Below, one piece after another: positions 42,721 through 50,472 of a DNA stretch of 64,000 bases (positions within the stretch are counted from its first letter, which is position 1; every line of letters starts with the position of its first letter). Under the pieces are notes generated by a model that saw only the letters and a program-made list of their open reading frames with translations, had not been told where the DNA came from and made no database searches. A program made the translations under genes and the position numbers. Source of the DNA: CAVVXN01 sp963772585 (lineage in GTDB: Bacteria; Planctomycetota; PLA2; JAEUHO01); contig CAVYXV010000008.1 of the NCBI GenBank assembly GCA_963772585.1, positions 1-64,000 of the forward strand, given 5' to 3'.

Positions 42721-44565
42721 ATGATCCGCCGGGCGACGCACCTGGGCCTGTTCCTCCTTCTCGTCGTCGTGGGCGGCGGCGGGGCGCACGCGGGCGGCGA
42801 GAAACCCATCACGATCGCGGTTCTCGGGCCGAAGGACGACGGCCACCGGCTGGAGGCGGCCGCCGACGGCGCCCGGATCGCCGCGGCCGCGGCGGGGCGA
42901 CCCGTGCGGATCGAGGTTCTCGACACGGGCGGCGACGCGGAGGGCCTCGAACGCGCCGTCCGCAAGGCGAAGGCCTCCGCCACGGCGCTGGCCCTGGCGG
43001 GGGCTCCCGCCCCCGCCGACCTCTGGAAGGCCGCGCACTCCTTCCGCGGGCCCGTCTACCTGCTCTCCGGGATGACGCCCGACCTCCTCCTCAACCCGGG
43101 GAACGTCCGTCACCTGGCGCCGTCGCCCGCCGCGGAGGCCATCGCCGCGGCGGACGCCCTCCTCGCACCGCTCTCGGCGCGGCGGGTGGGCGTGCTCCAC
43201 GAGGACTCCGCGTGGGGACGGGAGGTCGCCAGCGGCCTGGCGAAAAACCTCTCGCCGTGGATCACGCTGGCCGGGATCGCGCCCTGGCCCGAAGGCGACC
43301 TTGCGGAGGCGGCCCGGAAGGGGCTTGCGCGGATCCACGCCTTCGAGGCGGACTGGATCTACGTCGCGCTGCGGGGGGCCGCGTCCGACGCGCTCGTGCG
43401 CGCGCTGGAGGAGGCGGGCGAGACGAGAGCCCTCCTCTTCGCCGACGGCAACCGCCGCGCCTCGCTCCTCGCCCTCGGACCGGAGGCGCTCTCTCGCGCG
43501 GTCTTCGTGGGGGGGCCGGATCCCGAGATGGAGAGCCGTGCGGGCGAGACCCTGCTCCTCGGACTGGAGCAACAGGGGCTCTTCGACGACGCCCTGGCCG
43601 CCCGGGCCTTCGAGGCCGTGCGGAGGACCGTGGCGACCGTCGAGAGGGCGGGCCGTACGAAGCCGCGGGCGGTGACCGAGGCGCTGGCCGGGACGGATCC
43701 CGGCCCGGGGACACTCGGGCCGCTCGTGATGCAGCCGACGGGCGCCCCGCACTTCTTCCCCTTCCGGCTCTGGATGGTCCGCGAGGGACGCCTCGCCCCG
43801 TGGCCCGAGGCGCGGGTCCCCACGCCGGGCTGCGGGCCGCCGCTCGGTTTCCGCCGGCCGCCGCCCGCGGCCGTGAACGAGCGACGGGGCCGGATCGGCT
43901 TCCTCACCTGGGGCGACGAGGACATCCGGACGATCGACAAGAACCTGGAGGCGCTGGGGCTCTCGACGTCGGGCGCGGATCCCGGGCTCGACGAGCGCGT
44001 CCGGCAGGAGATCCTCGGCCGGGCGATCCGCATCGCCCACCGACTCTTCCGGCGCGAGGCGGACGGCACGCCGGTGCGCGGTTGGTCGTGGGGCATGACG
44101 TTCTCCGCGGACCCGCCCCCGGAGGACCTCCCGCACCGGATGGCGTGGCGGGCGATCATCGCGGGCGACCACCCGGCGGCGGGCGGTCAGGTGATCGGGG
44201 ACGGGCTGGTCGCGGTCTACGCCACCTTCCTCGTGCGGACGATGTATGCGGATCACGCCCTCGACCCCCCGCTTTCCGCCGCCGACCGGAAGTTCCTCGA
44301 CGGCACCTGGCGCTGGGCCGACGCCCCCTCGCTCCGCCTGCGCGCCGACAAGATCCGCTGCCTGCTCGACGGCTTCGCGAGCGCGATCGGCCTCACCCTC
44401 TCGCACGAATTCGGGCACCTCTGCGGCTGCGGGCACGACACGGAGAGCCCCAGCTCGATCATGAACGTGGTCGCCGGCGCGGGCGCGTCCTGGGAGAAGG
44501 CCGTGTGGATCCCCCGCCACCAGGTAGACCTGACCCGCACCCTGGGCCTCGAGGGCGAACGCTGA
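42721..44565 (+). CDS. Secreted fusion of a periplasmic ligand-binding domain and a zinc metalloprotease-like domain
   Basis: The 614-residue protein has a signal peptide (LGLFLLLVVVGGGGAHA). Residues 28 to about 360 have the two-lobed fold of branched-chain amino acid binding proteins: PITIAVLGPKDDGHRLEAAADGARIA, VYLLSGMTPDL, RRVGVLHEDSAWGREVASGL. The C-terminal part (about 390-600) contains HEFGHLCGCGHD at 562-573, a metzincin-type zinc motif, and SSIMN at 578-582 in the place of a Met-turn. I know of no standard family joining the two. It may be a ligand-gated extracellular peptidase. It directly follows glyA. Confidence 0.75.
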   Translation: MIRRATHLGLFLLLVVVGGGGAHAGGEKPITIAVLGPKDDGHRLEAAADGARIAAAAAGRPVRIEVLDTGGDAEGLERAVRKAKASATALALAGAPAPADLWKAAHSFRGPVYLLSGMTPDLLLNPGNVRHLAPSPAAEAIAAADALLAPLSARRVGVLHEDSAWGREVASGLAKNLSPWITLAGIAPWPEGDLAEAARKGLARIHAFEADWIYVALRGAASDALVRALEEAGETRALLFADGNRRASLLALGPEALSRAVFVGGPDPEMESRAGETLLLGLEQQGLFDDALAARAFEAVRRTVATVERAGRTKPRAVTEALAGTDPGPGTLGPLVMQPTGAPHFFPFRLWMVREGRLAPWPEARVPTPGCGPPLGFRRPPPAAVNERRGRIGFLTWGDEDIRTIDKNLEALGLSTSGADPGLDERVRQEILGRAIRIAHRLFRREADGTPVRGWSWGMTFSADPPPEDLPHRMAWRAIIAGDHPAAGGQVIGDGLVAVYATFLVRTMYADHALDPPLSAADRKFLDGTWRWADAPSLRLRADKIRCLLDGFASAIGLTLSHEFGHLCGCGHDTESPSSIMNVVAGAGASWEKAVWIPRHQVDLTRTLGLEGER

Positions 44566-44580
44566 ACACGGGCCTTCCAT

Positions 44581-44597
44581 CCCGCTTCCCCAGCGGG
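44581..44597 (+). terminator. Hairpin after the binding-domain/protease gene
   Basis: CCCGCT-TCCCC-AGCGGG forms a six-pair stem 16 bp after the stop, just before the promoter of the next gene. There is no T-run. Confidence 0.35.
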
Positions 44598-44609
44598 GCA
44601 CAAGGGGAG

Positions 44610-44615
44610 TAGGCT
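44610..44615 (+). promoter_or_regulatory. Likely -10 element, leaderless methyltransferase gene
   Basis: TAGGCT lies six bases before the GTG at 44622, leaving no room for a ribosome site. Confidence 0.45.
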
Positions 44616-44621
44616 GGCGCC

Positions 44622-45272
44622 GTGCAGGATTGGCGGATCCGGGACCGGCGACGCTCTCCCCTCGCGGGCGCGGCCCGCTGGGAGGAGCGGTACCGCACGG
44701 GCAACACGCCGTGGGACCGCGGCCGCCCGGCCGCGGCGCTGCTCGACCTGCTGGAGCGTCTGACGGGTCGGTCGCTCGCGATCCTCGTCCCGGGCGCGGG
44801 GCACGGGCGCGATGCCGTCGCCTGGGCGGCGGCGGGACACGAAGTCACGGCCCTCGATCACGCGCCGACCGCGCTCGAGCTCTGCCACCAGCACGCCCGC
44901 GAGGCCAACGTGCGCCTGCGCGTCGTGCTGGCCGACGTCCTCCACCTGCCGCGCGACCTCGTCGGCGCCTTCGACGCCATCTGGGAACAGACGTGCTTCT
45001 GCGCGTTGCCGCCCGCGGAGCGGCGGGCCTATGCGTCGGCGATGGCGAGAGCCCTCCGGCCCGGCGGTCATCTCTACGGCCTGTTCTGGCGCCACGGCCG
45101 GCGCGGCGGACCGCCCTACGACGTGACGGAGGCGTGCGTGCGGGCCATTTTCGAAGACTGCTTCGAGGTGGTGTCGCTCCGCTCCGTCCCGCGCGGCCTC
45201 CATCGGCGCTGCGAGTTCGTGGCCGTCCTTCGCCGCAAGGGTTGGCGCGCGCGGAGCGGCGCGTCGCACTGA
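44622..45272 (+). CDS. TPMT-like SAM-dependent methyltransferase
   Basis: The 216-residue protein resembles the thiopurine methyltransferase family. It has WEERYRTGNTPWDRGRPAA at the N-terminus, the SAM motif ILVPGAGHGRDAVAWAAAGHEVTALD, VVLADVLHLPRD, and DAIWEQTCFCALPPAERRAYA, which is very characteristic. Bacterial members methylate thiols, selenium or tellurium compounds or small organic substrates; the substrate here is unknown. The GTG start is supported by the promoter position. It converges on the serine hydrolase gene with 69 bp between them. Confidence 0.87.
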   Translation: MQDWRIRDRRRSPLAGAARWEERYRTGNTPWDRGRPAAALLDLLERLTGRSLAILVPGAGHGRDAVAWAAAGHEVTALDHAPTALELCHQHAREANVRLRVVLADVLHLPRDLVGAFDAIWEQTCFCALPPAERRAYASAMARALRPGGHLYGLFWRHGRRGGPPYDVTEACVRAIFEDCFEVVSLRSVPRGLHRRCEFVAVLRRKGWRARSGASH

Positions 45273-45341
45273 GCCTCCCTGCCGCGTGCGGCCCCCCGGG
45301 AGCCCGGCGTCGCCGCGGACGGCGGTCCTCGGATGGCCGGC

Positions 45342-46904
45342 TCAGAAGACCCCCCGGAGGCCGTCGAGGAGCGCCCGGGCGGCTTCGACGTTCATCTGGA
45401 CCATCAGGGGCCACATCCCGCGCTCGGGATCCTCGAGCACGAGCAGCACCCGCCGATCCACGACCTCGTGGCCCGCCGCGTCCCGGCCCCGGTACTCGGG
45501 ACGGATCACGACCGCGGCATCGGATCCGAGCTCGAGCGCCGGCGCGTTCGGATCGTAGGCCTGCAGGTAGAGACCGGCTTGGAGGCGGGGCCGGTCGCCG
45601 TCGGTCGCGTCGTCGGCGGCGCGGGCCGCGATCGCGGGCTCCAGGGCCGAGGCCAGCCCGCGCGCGTAGGACTTCGGGGCTCGGATGCTCACGATCACGT
45701 CGGCGCCGTTTCGCAACTCGAGGGCGAACGTCGCCTCCTGCCCCGCGACGGCCCAGGCGACCGTGGACGGGAGGGGGTACACGAGGCTCGGCTCGGCGGG
45801 GAGCGAGCTGCGGTCGATGGTCGCGCGGATGCGGACGGGTTCGAAGAGGAGGGGTTCCACGGCGGCGGTCACGGCCTGGGCGGCGCCGGGATCGTTCGAG
45901 AGCACGGCGATGAAGGCGTCCTCGTCGAGGTAGCGGACGAGGTTCGTGCCGTACCCGGCCACGCTTCCCGAGTGATGCGCCTTGCGGGTGCCGCGGGGCG
46001 TCCCCTCGACGAGCCAGCCGCAGGCGTAGTTCGCGAGCCGGGGCGCGAAGAGGATCCGCTTCGCCTCGGCCGAGAGGACGGCGTCTCCTCGCAGGGCCCG
46101 GTCCCACCGCTCCAGGTCGAGCACGGTGGTCACGACGCCGCCCATGCCGCGGTAGCCCCAGCCCCAGTGCCAGTCGGCCGCCGTGAAGGCGCCCGGCTCC
46201 GTGGTCCTTCGAACGGAGGCCCGCTTCGAAGCGATCAGGTCGCGGTCGCCGAGGAAGCCCGTGTCCTTCATGCCGGCGGGGCGGAAGAGGCGCTTCTCCA
46301 GGACCGTCTCGAAGGTGCGCTTCGTCACCTCCTCCACGATCGCGGCCAGCAGCGCGTAGCCGGCGTTGGCGTACTCGAAGCGCGTGCCGGGTTCGGAGGA
46401 GAGGGGGCGGGACAGCACCCTCCTGACGTACGCCCTCCGGCGGATCGGCGACGCGTACCCGACGCCGACGTCGCCGCCGATTCCCGCGGTGTGCGTGAGG
46501 AGTTGGTGGACGGTGATCCGGCGCTTGTCCTTCGGTACCCCGGGGAAGAACCGGTCCAGCGTATCGTCCAGAGCGAGCTTCTCGTGCTGGACGAGATCCA
46601 GGATCGCAGCGGCGGTGAAGCCCTTGCTCGCCGAGGCGAGCTCGAACAAGGTGGAGGGGGTGTTCGGCGTGCCCTCGTAGTCCGCGAAGCCGTAGCCCTT
46701 CGCGAGGAGGACCTCGCCGTCGCGGGCGACGAGGACGCTGCCCCAGAAGTCGGGGCCGCCGGCTCGGCGGACGGCTTCCTCCACCTTCCGTCCGAGGGCA
46801 CCCGGGACGACCGGGCCGTCGGCGTCCCCGGCCCGGGCGGCAGGCCCCGCGACCAGCACCAGCACCAGGAGCAGGGCGAGGCCGAGGGGGCGCCGGGTCG
46901 TCAC
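45342..46904 (-). CDS. Secreted beta-lactamase-family serine hydrolase
   Basis: The 520-residue protein has a signal peptide (LGLALLLVLVLVAGPAARA) and a class C beta-lactamase/esterase-type domain. It has SxxK in LASASKGFTAAAI, the YxN motif in YANAGYALLAAI and a HxG-type motif in AHHSGSVAGYGTN. ITVHQLLTHTAGIGGDVG is the family's typical loop. From about 390 a beta-rich C-terminal domain follows. Members act as D-aminopeptidases, esterases or cell-wall hydrolases; the substrate is unknown. The GTG start overlaps the stop of the upstream gene (GTGA). Confidence 0.88.
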   Translation of the reverse strand: MTTRRPLGLALLLVLVLVAGPAARAGDADGPVVPGALGRKVEEAVRRAGGPDFWGSVLVARDGEVLLAKGYGFADYEGTPNTPSTLFELASASKGFTAAAILDLVQHEKLALDDTLDRFFPGVPKDKRRITVHQLLTHTAGIGGDVGVGYASPIRRRAYVRRVLSRPLSSEPGTRFEYANAGYALLAAIVEEVTKRTFETVLEKRLFRPAGMKDTGFLGDRDLIASKRASVRRTTEPGAFTAADWHWGWGYRGMGGVVTTVLDLERWDRALRGDAVLSAEAKRILFAPRLANYACGWLVEGTPRGTRKAHHSGSVAGYGTNLVRYLDEDAFIAVLSNDPGAAQAVTAAVEPLLFEPVRIRATIDRSSLPAEPSLVYPLPSTVAWAVAGQEATFALELRNGADVIVSIRAPKSYARGLASALEPAIAARAADDATDGDRPRLQAGLYLQAYDPNAPALELGSDAAVVIRPEYRGRDAAGHEVVDRRVLLVLEDPERGMWPLMVQMNVEAARALLDGLRGVF

Positions 46905-47680
46905 CGGGGGAGCTCGAAGCGTCCCTCCACGGGACGGAGGAACAGGTGGTTGCGGCGGATCCAGAGGGCGAGGCGGCCACGCGCGAGGGGATGGCGGTCG
47001 GCGCGCCCGACCACCTCGTCGCCCAGCAGCCGGCGGAGGAGCGCCGCGGCGCGGTTTCGGACCTTGCGGTCGCGGTGGTCGAGCGCCCGGACGAGGTCCA
47101 GGAGACGGAGCGGATCGGCGGCGAGGTACCCCTGGACGAGGGTCTCCAAGTCGGCCTCGGGGGCCTCGAGGTCGCGCGTCGGGGGAGGCTGCGGCGAGTC
47201 GACCTCGGGAGGCGCCTCCGCGCCGGGCGTCACGGGACCGGCCTCGGCGGGCGGCGTCACGGGCGTGAACGCGCGCGCGGGATCCGCGGCCCGCGCCAGG
47301 AAGAGGAGGGCGAAGCAGGTGGCGTAGAGCGGGTGCTCCCGGCGCCACGAGCCGTCCTTCTTCTGGGCGTCGAGCAGGAAGCGGGCGCCCTCGGCGTACC
47401 AGTCGCGGTCGGCGAGTTTCTCCCGACCGCCGAGCACCATCGCGCGCTCGACGCTCCACAGGTAGTAATGCACCCATCCGCGGCCGGCGTTTCGCTGGCG
47501 CTGACCGGCCTTGCCCTGCGCCGGGCCGAAGTTGTGGTCCACGCGAAAGCCGTTGCCGAGGCGCCCCACGGCACGTTCGAGCGCGCGGCTTGCCGGCTCC
47601 TCCTCGGGGCCCGCCATGGGGGCGCGGCCGCTCAGCGCCGCCTCGAGGATCGCCAGCGAGGCGATGCCCGCGGCCGTCAT
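46901..47680 (-). CDS. Toroid-repeat (prenyltransferase/squalene-oxidase-like) protein, C-terminal part after frameshift
   Basis: This is the second half of a gene broken in a G-run at 47712-47706 (minus strand GGGGGGG). The family sequence resumes with GTACQSTGSMTAAGIASLAILEAAL, then GWVHYYLWSVERAMVLGG, FLLDAQKKDGSW and LYATCFALLFLARAADP, which are repeats of the alpha/alpha toroid found in terpene cyclases and prenyltransferases. A Pro/Glu-rich linker and a short helical end (DHRDRKVRNRAAALLRRLLG) follow. The ATG at 47680 is the first in-frame start. With one more G in the run the two parts join into a protein of about 463 residues. Confidence 0.75.
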   Translation of the reverse strand: MTAAGIASLAILEAALSGRAPMAGPEEEPASRALERAVGRLGNGFRVDHNFGPAQGKAGQRQRNAGRGWVHYYLWSVERAMVLGGREKLADRDWYAEGARFLLDAQKKDGSWRREHPLYATCFALLFLARAADPARAFTPVTPPAEAGPVTPGAEAPPEVDSPQPPPTRDLEAPEADLETLVQGYLAADPLRLLDLVRALDHRDRKVRNRAAALLRRLLGDEVVGRADRHPLARGRLALWIRRNHLFLRPVEGRFELPR

Positions 47681-47709
47681 GGAGCCCGTGCTCTGGCACG
47701 CCGTGCCCC

Positions 47710-48291
47710 CCCTGAGGAGTACCCGAATCCGCCGTCGGACTGCTGGGCCGTGCGCCACCAGCGCCAGGCCCGCTCCAGGACCCGGGGATCGACCCGGACG
47801 CCCAGGCCGGTGGCGGCGCCGAGGGCGAGCACGGCGAACTGCGTGTTGCTGTTGTCGCCGGCGTCCGCAACGCGGTCGAGCCCGTAGGACCACTGGCCGT
47901 TGCGCGCCTGGCCGCCTTCGAGCATCCCGACGAACGTCCGGAGCTCCGAGGGCGGCACGAGCTGCGGGGCGTCGCGGCCGACCAGGACGAGCAGCGCGGC
48001 GTCGTAGGTGTCGTCCACGTCGCGGCTTCGGATGCGACGGCGTAGGCTCCGGGACGAGAAGACGTCGTGGTCGGGGGGCAGACCCGCGTCGAGGAGCGTG
48101 AAGAGGACGAGGGCGGTCGGTCCCGCGTCGCCCCAGGTGCGGTCGGGCTTCCGTTCGGCGAGAAGCCAGTCCACGCCGCGATCGATCGCGGCGTCGATCG
48201 CCTCGGGGGTGGGGGGCGGGTCCCCGGCCCGCGCGCGGACCCCGGGCCCGAGGAGGAGGAGCGCGAGGAGGAGGAGGGTGCGCGGTGCCAT
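47710..48291 (-). CDS. Toroid-repeat (prenyltransferase/squalene-oxidase-like) protein, N-terminal part before frameshift
   Basis: The first half begins with a signal peptide (APRTLLLLALLLLGPGVRARA) and toroid repeats: IDAAIDRGVDWLLAERKPDRTWG, DVDDTYDAALLVLVG and NGQWSYGLDRVADAGDNSNTQFAVLALG, ending with TAQQSDGGFGYSSGG. The QSDGGFGY phrase is diagnostic of the repeat family. The frame is lost in a run of seven G bases at 47712-47706. Secreted members of this kind in planctomycete-like genomes have no known enzyme role. It overlaps the serine hydrolase gene through its other half and is probably co-transcribed with it. Confidence 0.75.
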
Positions 48292-48360
48292 CGTTCTCGG
48301 AGAACGTCCGGGCTCTGGGAACGTCGGCGGCGGGGGGCCGGCCGACGCACCTGCGGATGG

Positions 48361-48366
48361 TACCGT
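48361..48366 (+). promoter_or_regulatory. Possible -10 element for the EEP-family gene
   Basis: TACCGT ends ten bases before the ATG at 48377, giving a leader of about five bases with no ribosome site. Confidence 0.35.
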
Positions 48367-48376
48367 GGCGGCCTCG

Positions 48377-49141
48377 ATGACCTCGAAGCTCCGCATCGTC
48401 ACGTGGAACATCCACAAGGGCATCGGCACCGACCGCCAGTACCGCCTGGACCGCACGATCGGCGTCCTCCGGGACCTGGACGCCGACGTCGTGTGCCTGC
48501 AGGAAGTGGACGACCGCGTACCCCGCTCCTCCCGCGACCGCCAGGCCCAGCGGCTGGCCGACGCCCTCGACTACCCCCACCACGTGCTCGGCCTGAACGT
48601 CCGCGTGGGGGGCGGTGCGTACGGAAACCTCACCCTCTCCCGGTACCCCCTGAGACGTCCCCACAACCACGACCTGACCATCCCGCCGAAGAAGCGCCGC
48701 AGCGGCCTCGTCGCAACCATCGCCGCGGGTCCGTCCCACGGATGGATGATCGCCAACGTGCACCTCGGTCTGCTCCACATCGAACGCCGGGTACAGATGC
48801 GCCGCCTCCTTCGTCACCTCTTCGCGCAGGCGGGGGCCGACCAGCCGCTCGTCGTCGCCGGCGATTGGAACGAGTGGGGGAGCGGGATCGTGAGGGAAGT
48901 GATGCGCGACTGGGGGTTCCACCTCGCTCGGAGCGACGCGCGGCCGAAGGGCGAGCGCACCTGGCCGAGCCGCCGTCCCCTCGTGGGGCTCGACAAGATC
49001 GCCTACCGCGAGCCCGTCCGCTGCCACCACGTCGCGTGCGTGCTGGACCGGGTGACCCGCGTGACGAGCGACCACCTGCCGTTGATGGTCGAGCTCGAAG
49101 CCCCGCTGCGTTCCCAGGCACGCCCGCTCCCGCACGCCTGA
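48377..49141 (+). CDS. Endonuclease/exonuclease/phosphatase family protein
   Basis: The 254-residue metal-dependent phosphodiesterase-like enzyme has the EEP core: LRIVTWNIHKGIG, VVCLQEVDD with the metal Glu, IANVHLGLLHIERRVQM, VVAGDWNEWGS and the catalytic VTSDHLPLMVEL. No signal peptide is present. Members cleave DNA, phospholipid or phosphoinositide phosphodiesters; the substrate is not known. It is divergent from the toroid-repeat gene and converges on the aminotransferase gene. Confidence 0.88.
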   Translation: MTSKLRIVTWNIHKGIGTDRQYRLDRTIGVLRDLDADVVCLQEVDDRVPRSSRDRQAQRLADALDYPHHVLGLNVRVGGGAYGNLTLSRYPLRRPHNHDLTIPPKKRRSGLVATIAAGPSHGWMIANVHLGLLHIERRVQMRRLLRHLFAQAGADQPLVVAGDWNEWGSGIVREVMRDWGFHLARSDARPKGERTWPSRRPLVGLDKIAYREPVRCHHVACVLDRVTRVTSDHLPLMVELEAPLRSQARPLPHA

Positions 49142-49177
49142 AACGACCCGCGACGCGTGGGCGGCGAGAGCGTTCCT

Positions 49178-50377
49178 TCACGGTCGCAAGCGGAGGGCGG
49201 CGATGCGGTCGGCGGTCCGGCGGACGTCCTCCAGCGGCGGGACGAGCGCGAAACGGACGTACCCGGCGCCGGGGTTTCGGCCGTCGGCCGTGACGTCGGA
49301 GATCCACTCGCCGGGCGTGGTCACCGCGGCGACGTCGGGTTCGAGGAACCGGCCGGCGAGGTCGATGCCGCTCATGCCCTCGGGGGCCTTCTGCCAGACG
49401 TAGAGCGTGGCGTCGGGGGTGCAGGCCACGAGCCCCGCGGAGCGCAACGCCCCGACGAGCACGTCCCGCTTCTCGCGGTAGGACGCGCGGAAGGCTTCCA
49501 CGTGGGACTCGTCCTCCAGCCCGGCGATGGCGGCGTCCTGGATGAACGTCGGCGTCCCGGAGTCGATGTTCGTCTTGAGCTTGCGGAACAGGCCGACGAG
49601 GGTGGGGTCGCCGGCGACCCAGCCGATCCGCCAGCCCGTCATGGCGCTGCGCTTCGACATGGAGAAGAAGGCCAATACCCCCTGCTGGCGTGCCTGGAGG
49701 ATCGAGGGCGGCGGCTCGCTCGTGAAGTAGATCTCCGAGTACGCCTCGTCGGAGAGCACGAGCCACCCGTGTTCGTCCGCCTTCGCGAGCAGCCGCTCGT
49801 AGAACGCGAGGTCGGCGACCGCCCCGGTGGGGGAGTTCGGGTAGCAGACCCAGATGGCCTTGGCGCGGTCTAGGACGCCGGCGGGAATGGCGTCGAGGTC
49901 CGGGAGGAAGCCGTGCTCGCGGTCCAGCGGGTAGAACCACGGCGTCGCCTCGGCGAAGTGGGCGCCGCGCTTGTAGGGCGGGTAGCCGGGCGACGGCACG
50001 AGGATGACGTCGCCCGGGTCGAGCAGCGCCTCGTGCACGTTGAACACGGCCTCCTTGCTTCCGATCGTGGCGCAGATCGCGCCCTGCGGATCGACGTCGA
50101 TGCCGAAACGGCGGTGCATCCACGCGCCGCAGGCCGCCCGGTAGGCCGGGTCGCCCTGGTACGCCGGGTAGCCGTAGGCAGCGCGCTCGTCCACCGCCGT
50201 CTTCACCCGCTCGCGCACGACGTCGGGGGTGGGCACGGTGGGGTCGCCGACGCCGAAGTCGACGGGCTCGATCCCCTTCTCCCGGAGCGCCTCCACGCGC
50301 TGTCCCACCTCGTCGAAGGCGTAGCCCCCCAGGCTGGCGAGGCGGCGGGACGAGGGGTCGGGGCGGGTCCGGGTCAT
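49178..50377 (-). CDS. Class I/II aminotransferase (DapC/DapL- or alanine transaminase-like)
   Basis: The 399-residue PLP enzyme has fold type I features: PVDFGVGDPTVPTPD, GYPAYQGDPAYRAACGAWM, KAIWVCYPNSPTGAVAD, LVLSDEAYSEIYF and the PLP lysine in FSMSKRSAMTGWRIGWVAG. The sequence is of the subgroup containing succinyldiaminopimelate and LL-diaminopimelate aminotransferases, but alanine or aspartate transaminases cannot be excluded. ATG 50377 is chosen because CATACT lies seven bases before it on the minus strand. asd, of the same lysine/threonine route, is 13 kb away. Confidence 0.8.
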   Translation of the reverse strand: MTRTRPDPSSRRLASLGGYAFDEVGQRVEALREKGIEPVDFGVGDPTVPTPDVVRERVKTAVDERAAYGYPAYQGDPAYRAACGAWMHRRFGIDVDPQGAICATIGSKEAVFNVHEALLDPGDVILVPSPGYPPYKRGAHFAEATPWFYPLDREHGFLPDLDAIPAGVLDRAKAIWVCYPNSPTGAVADLAFYERLLAKADEHGWLVLSDEAYSEIYFTSEPPPSILQARQQGVLAFFSMSKRSAMTGWRIGWVAGDPTLVGLFRKLKTNIDSGTPTFIQDAAIAGLEDESHVEAFRASYREKRDVLVGALRSAGLVACTPDATLYVWQKAPEGMSGIDLAGRFLEPDVAAVTTPGEWISDVTADGRNPGAGYVRFALVPPLEDVRRTADRIAALRLRP

Positions 50378-50384
50378 GCCTCGG

Positions 50385-50390
50385 AGTATG
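50385..50390 (-). promoter_or_regulatory. Possible -10 element of the aminotransferase gene
   Basis: CATACT on the minus strand, seven bases before the ATG at 50377; a leaderless layout like others in the window. Confidence 0.35.
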
Positions 50391-50435
50391 GGGCGACCCT
50401 CCCGGGGCCGCATCTTGTGGCCCGGAGCCGACGAC

Positions 50436-50441
50436 TAGAAT
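50436..50441 (+). promoter_or_regulatory. Likely -10 element for the TPR/peptidase-MA gene
   Basis: TAGAAT lies 31 bp before the ATG at 50473; GGAG at 50461-50464 serves as ribosome site. Confidence 0.45.
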
Positions 50442-50472
50442 CGGCGGGCCCCGCCCTCCGGGAGACGATCCG

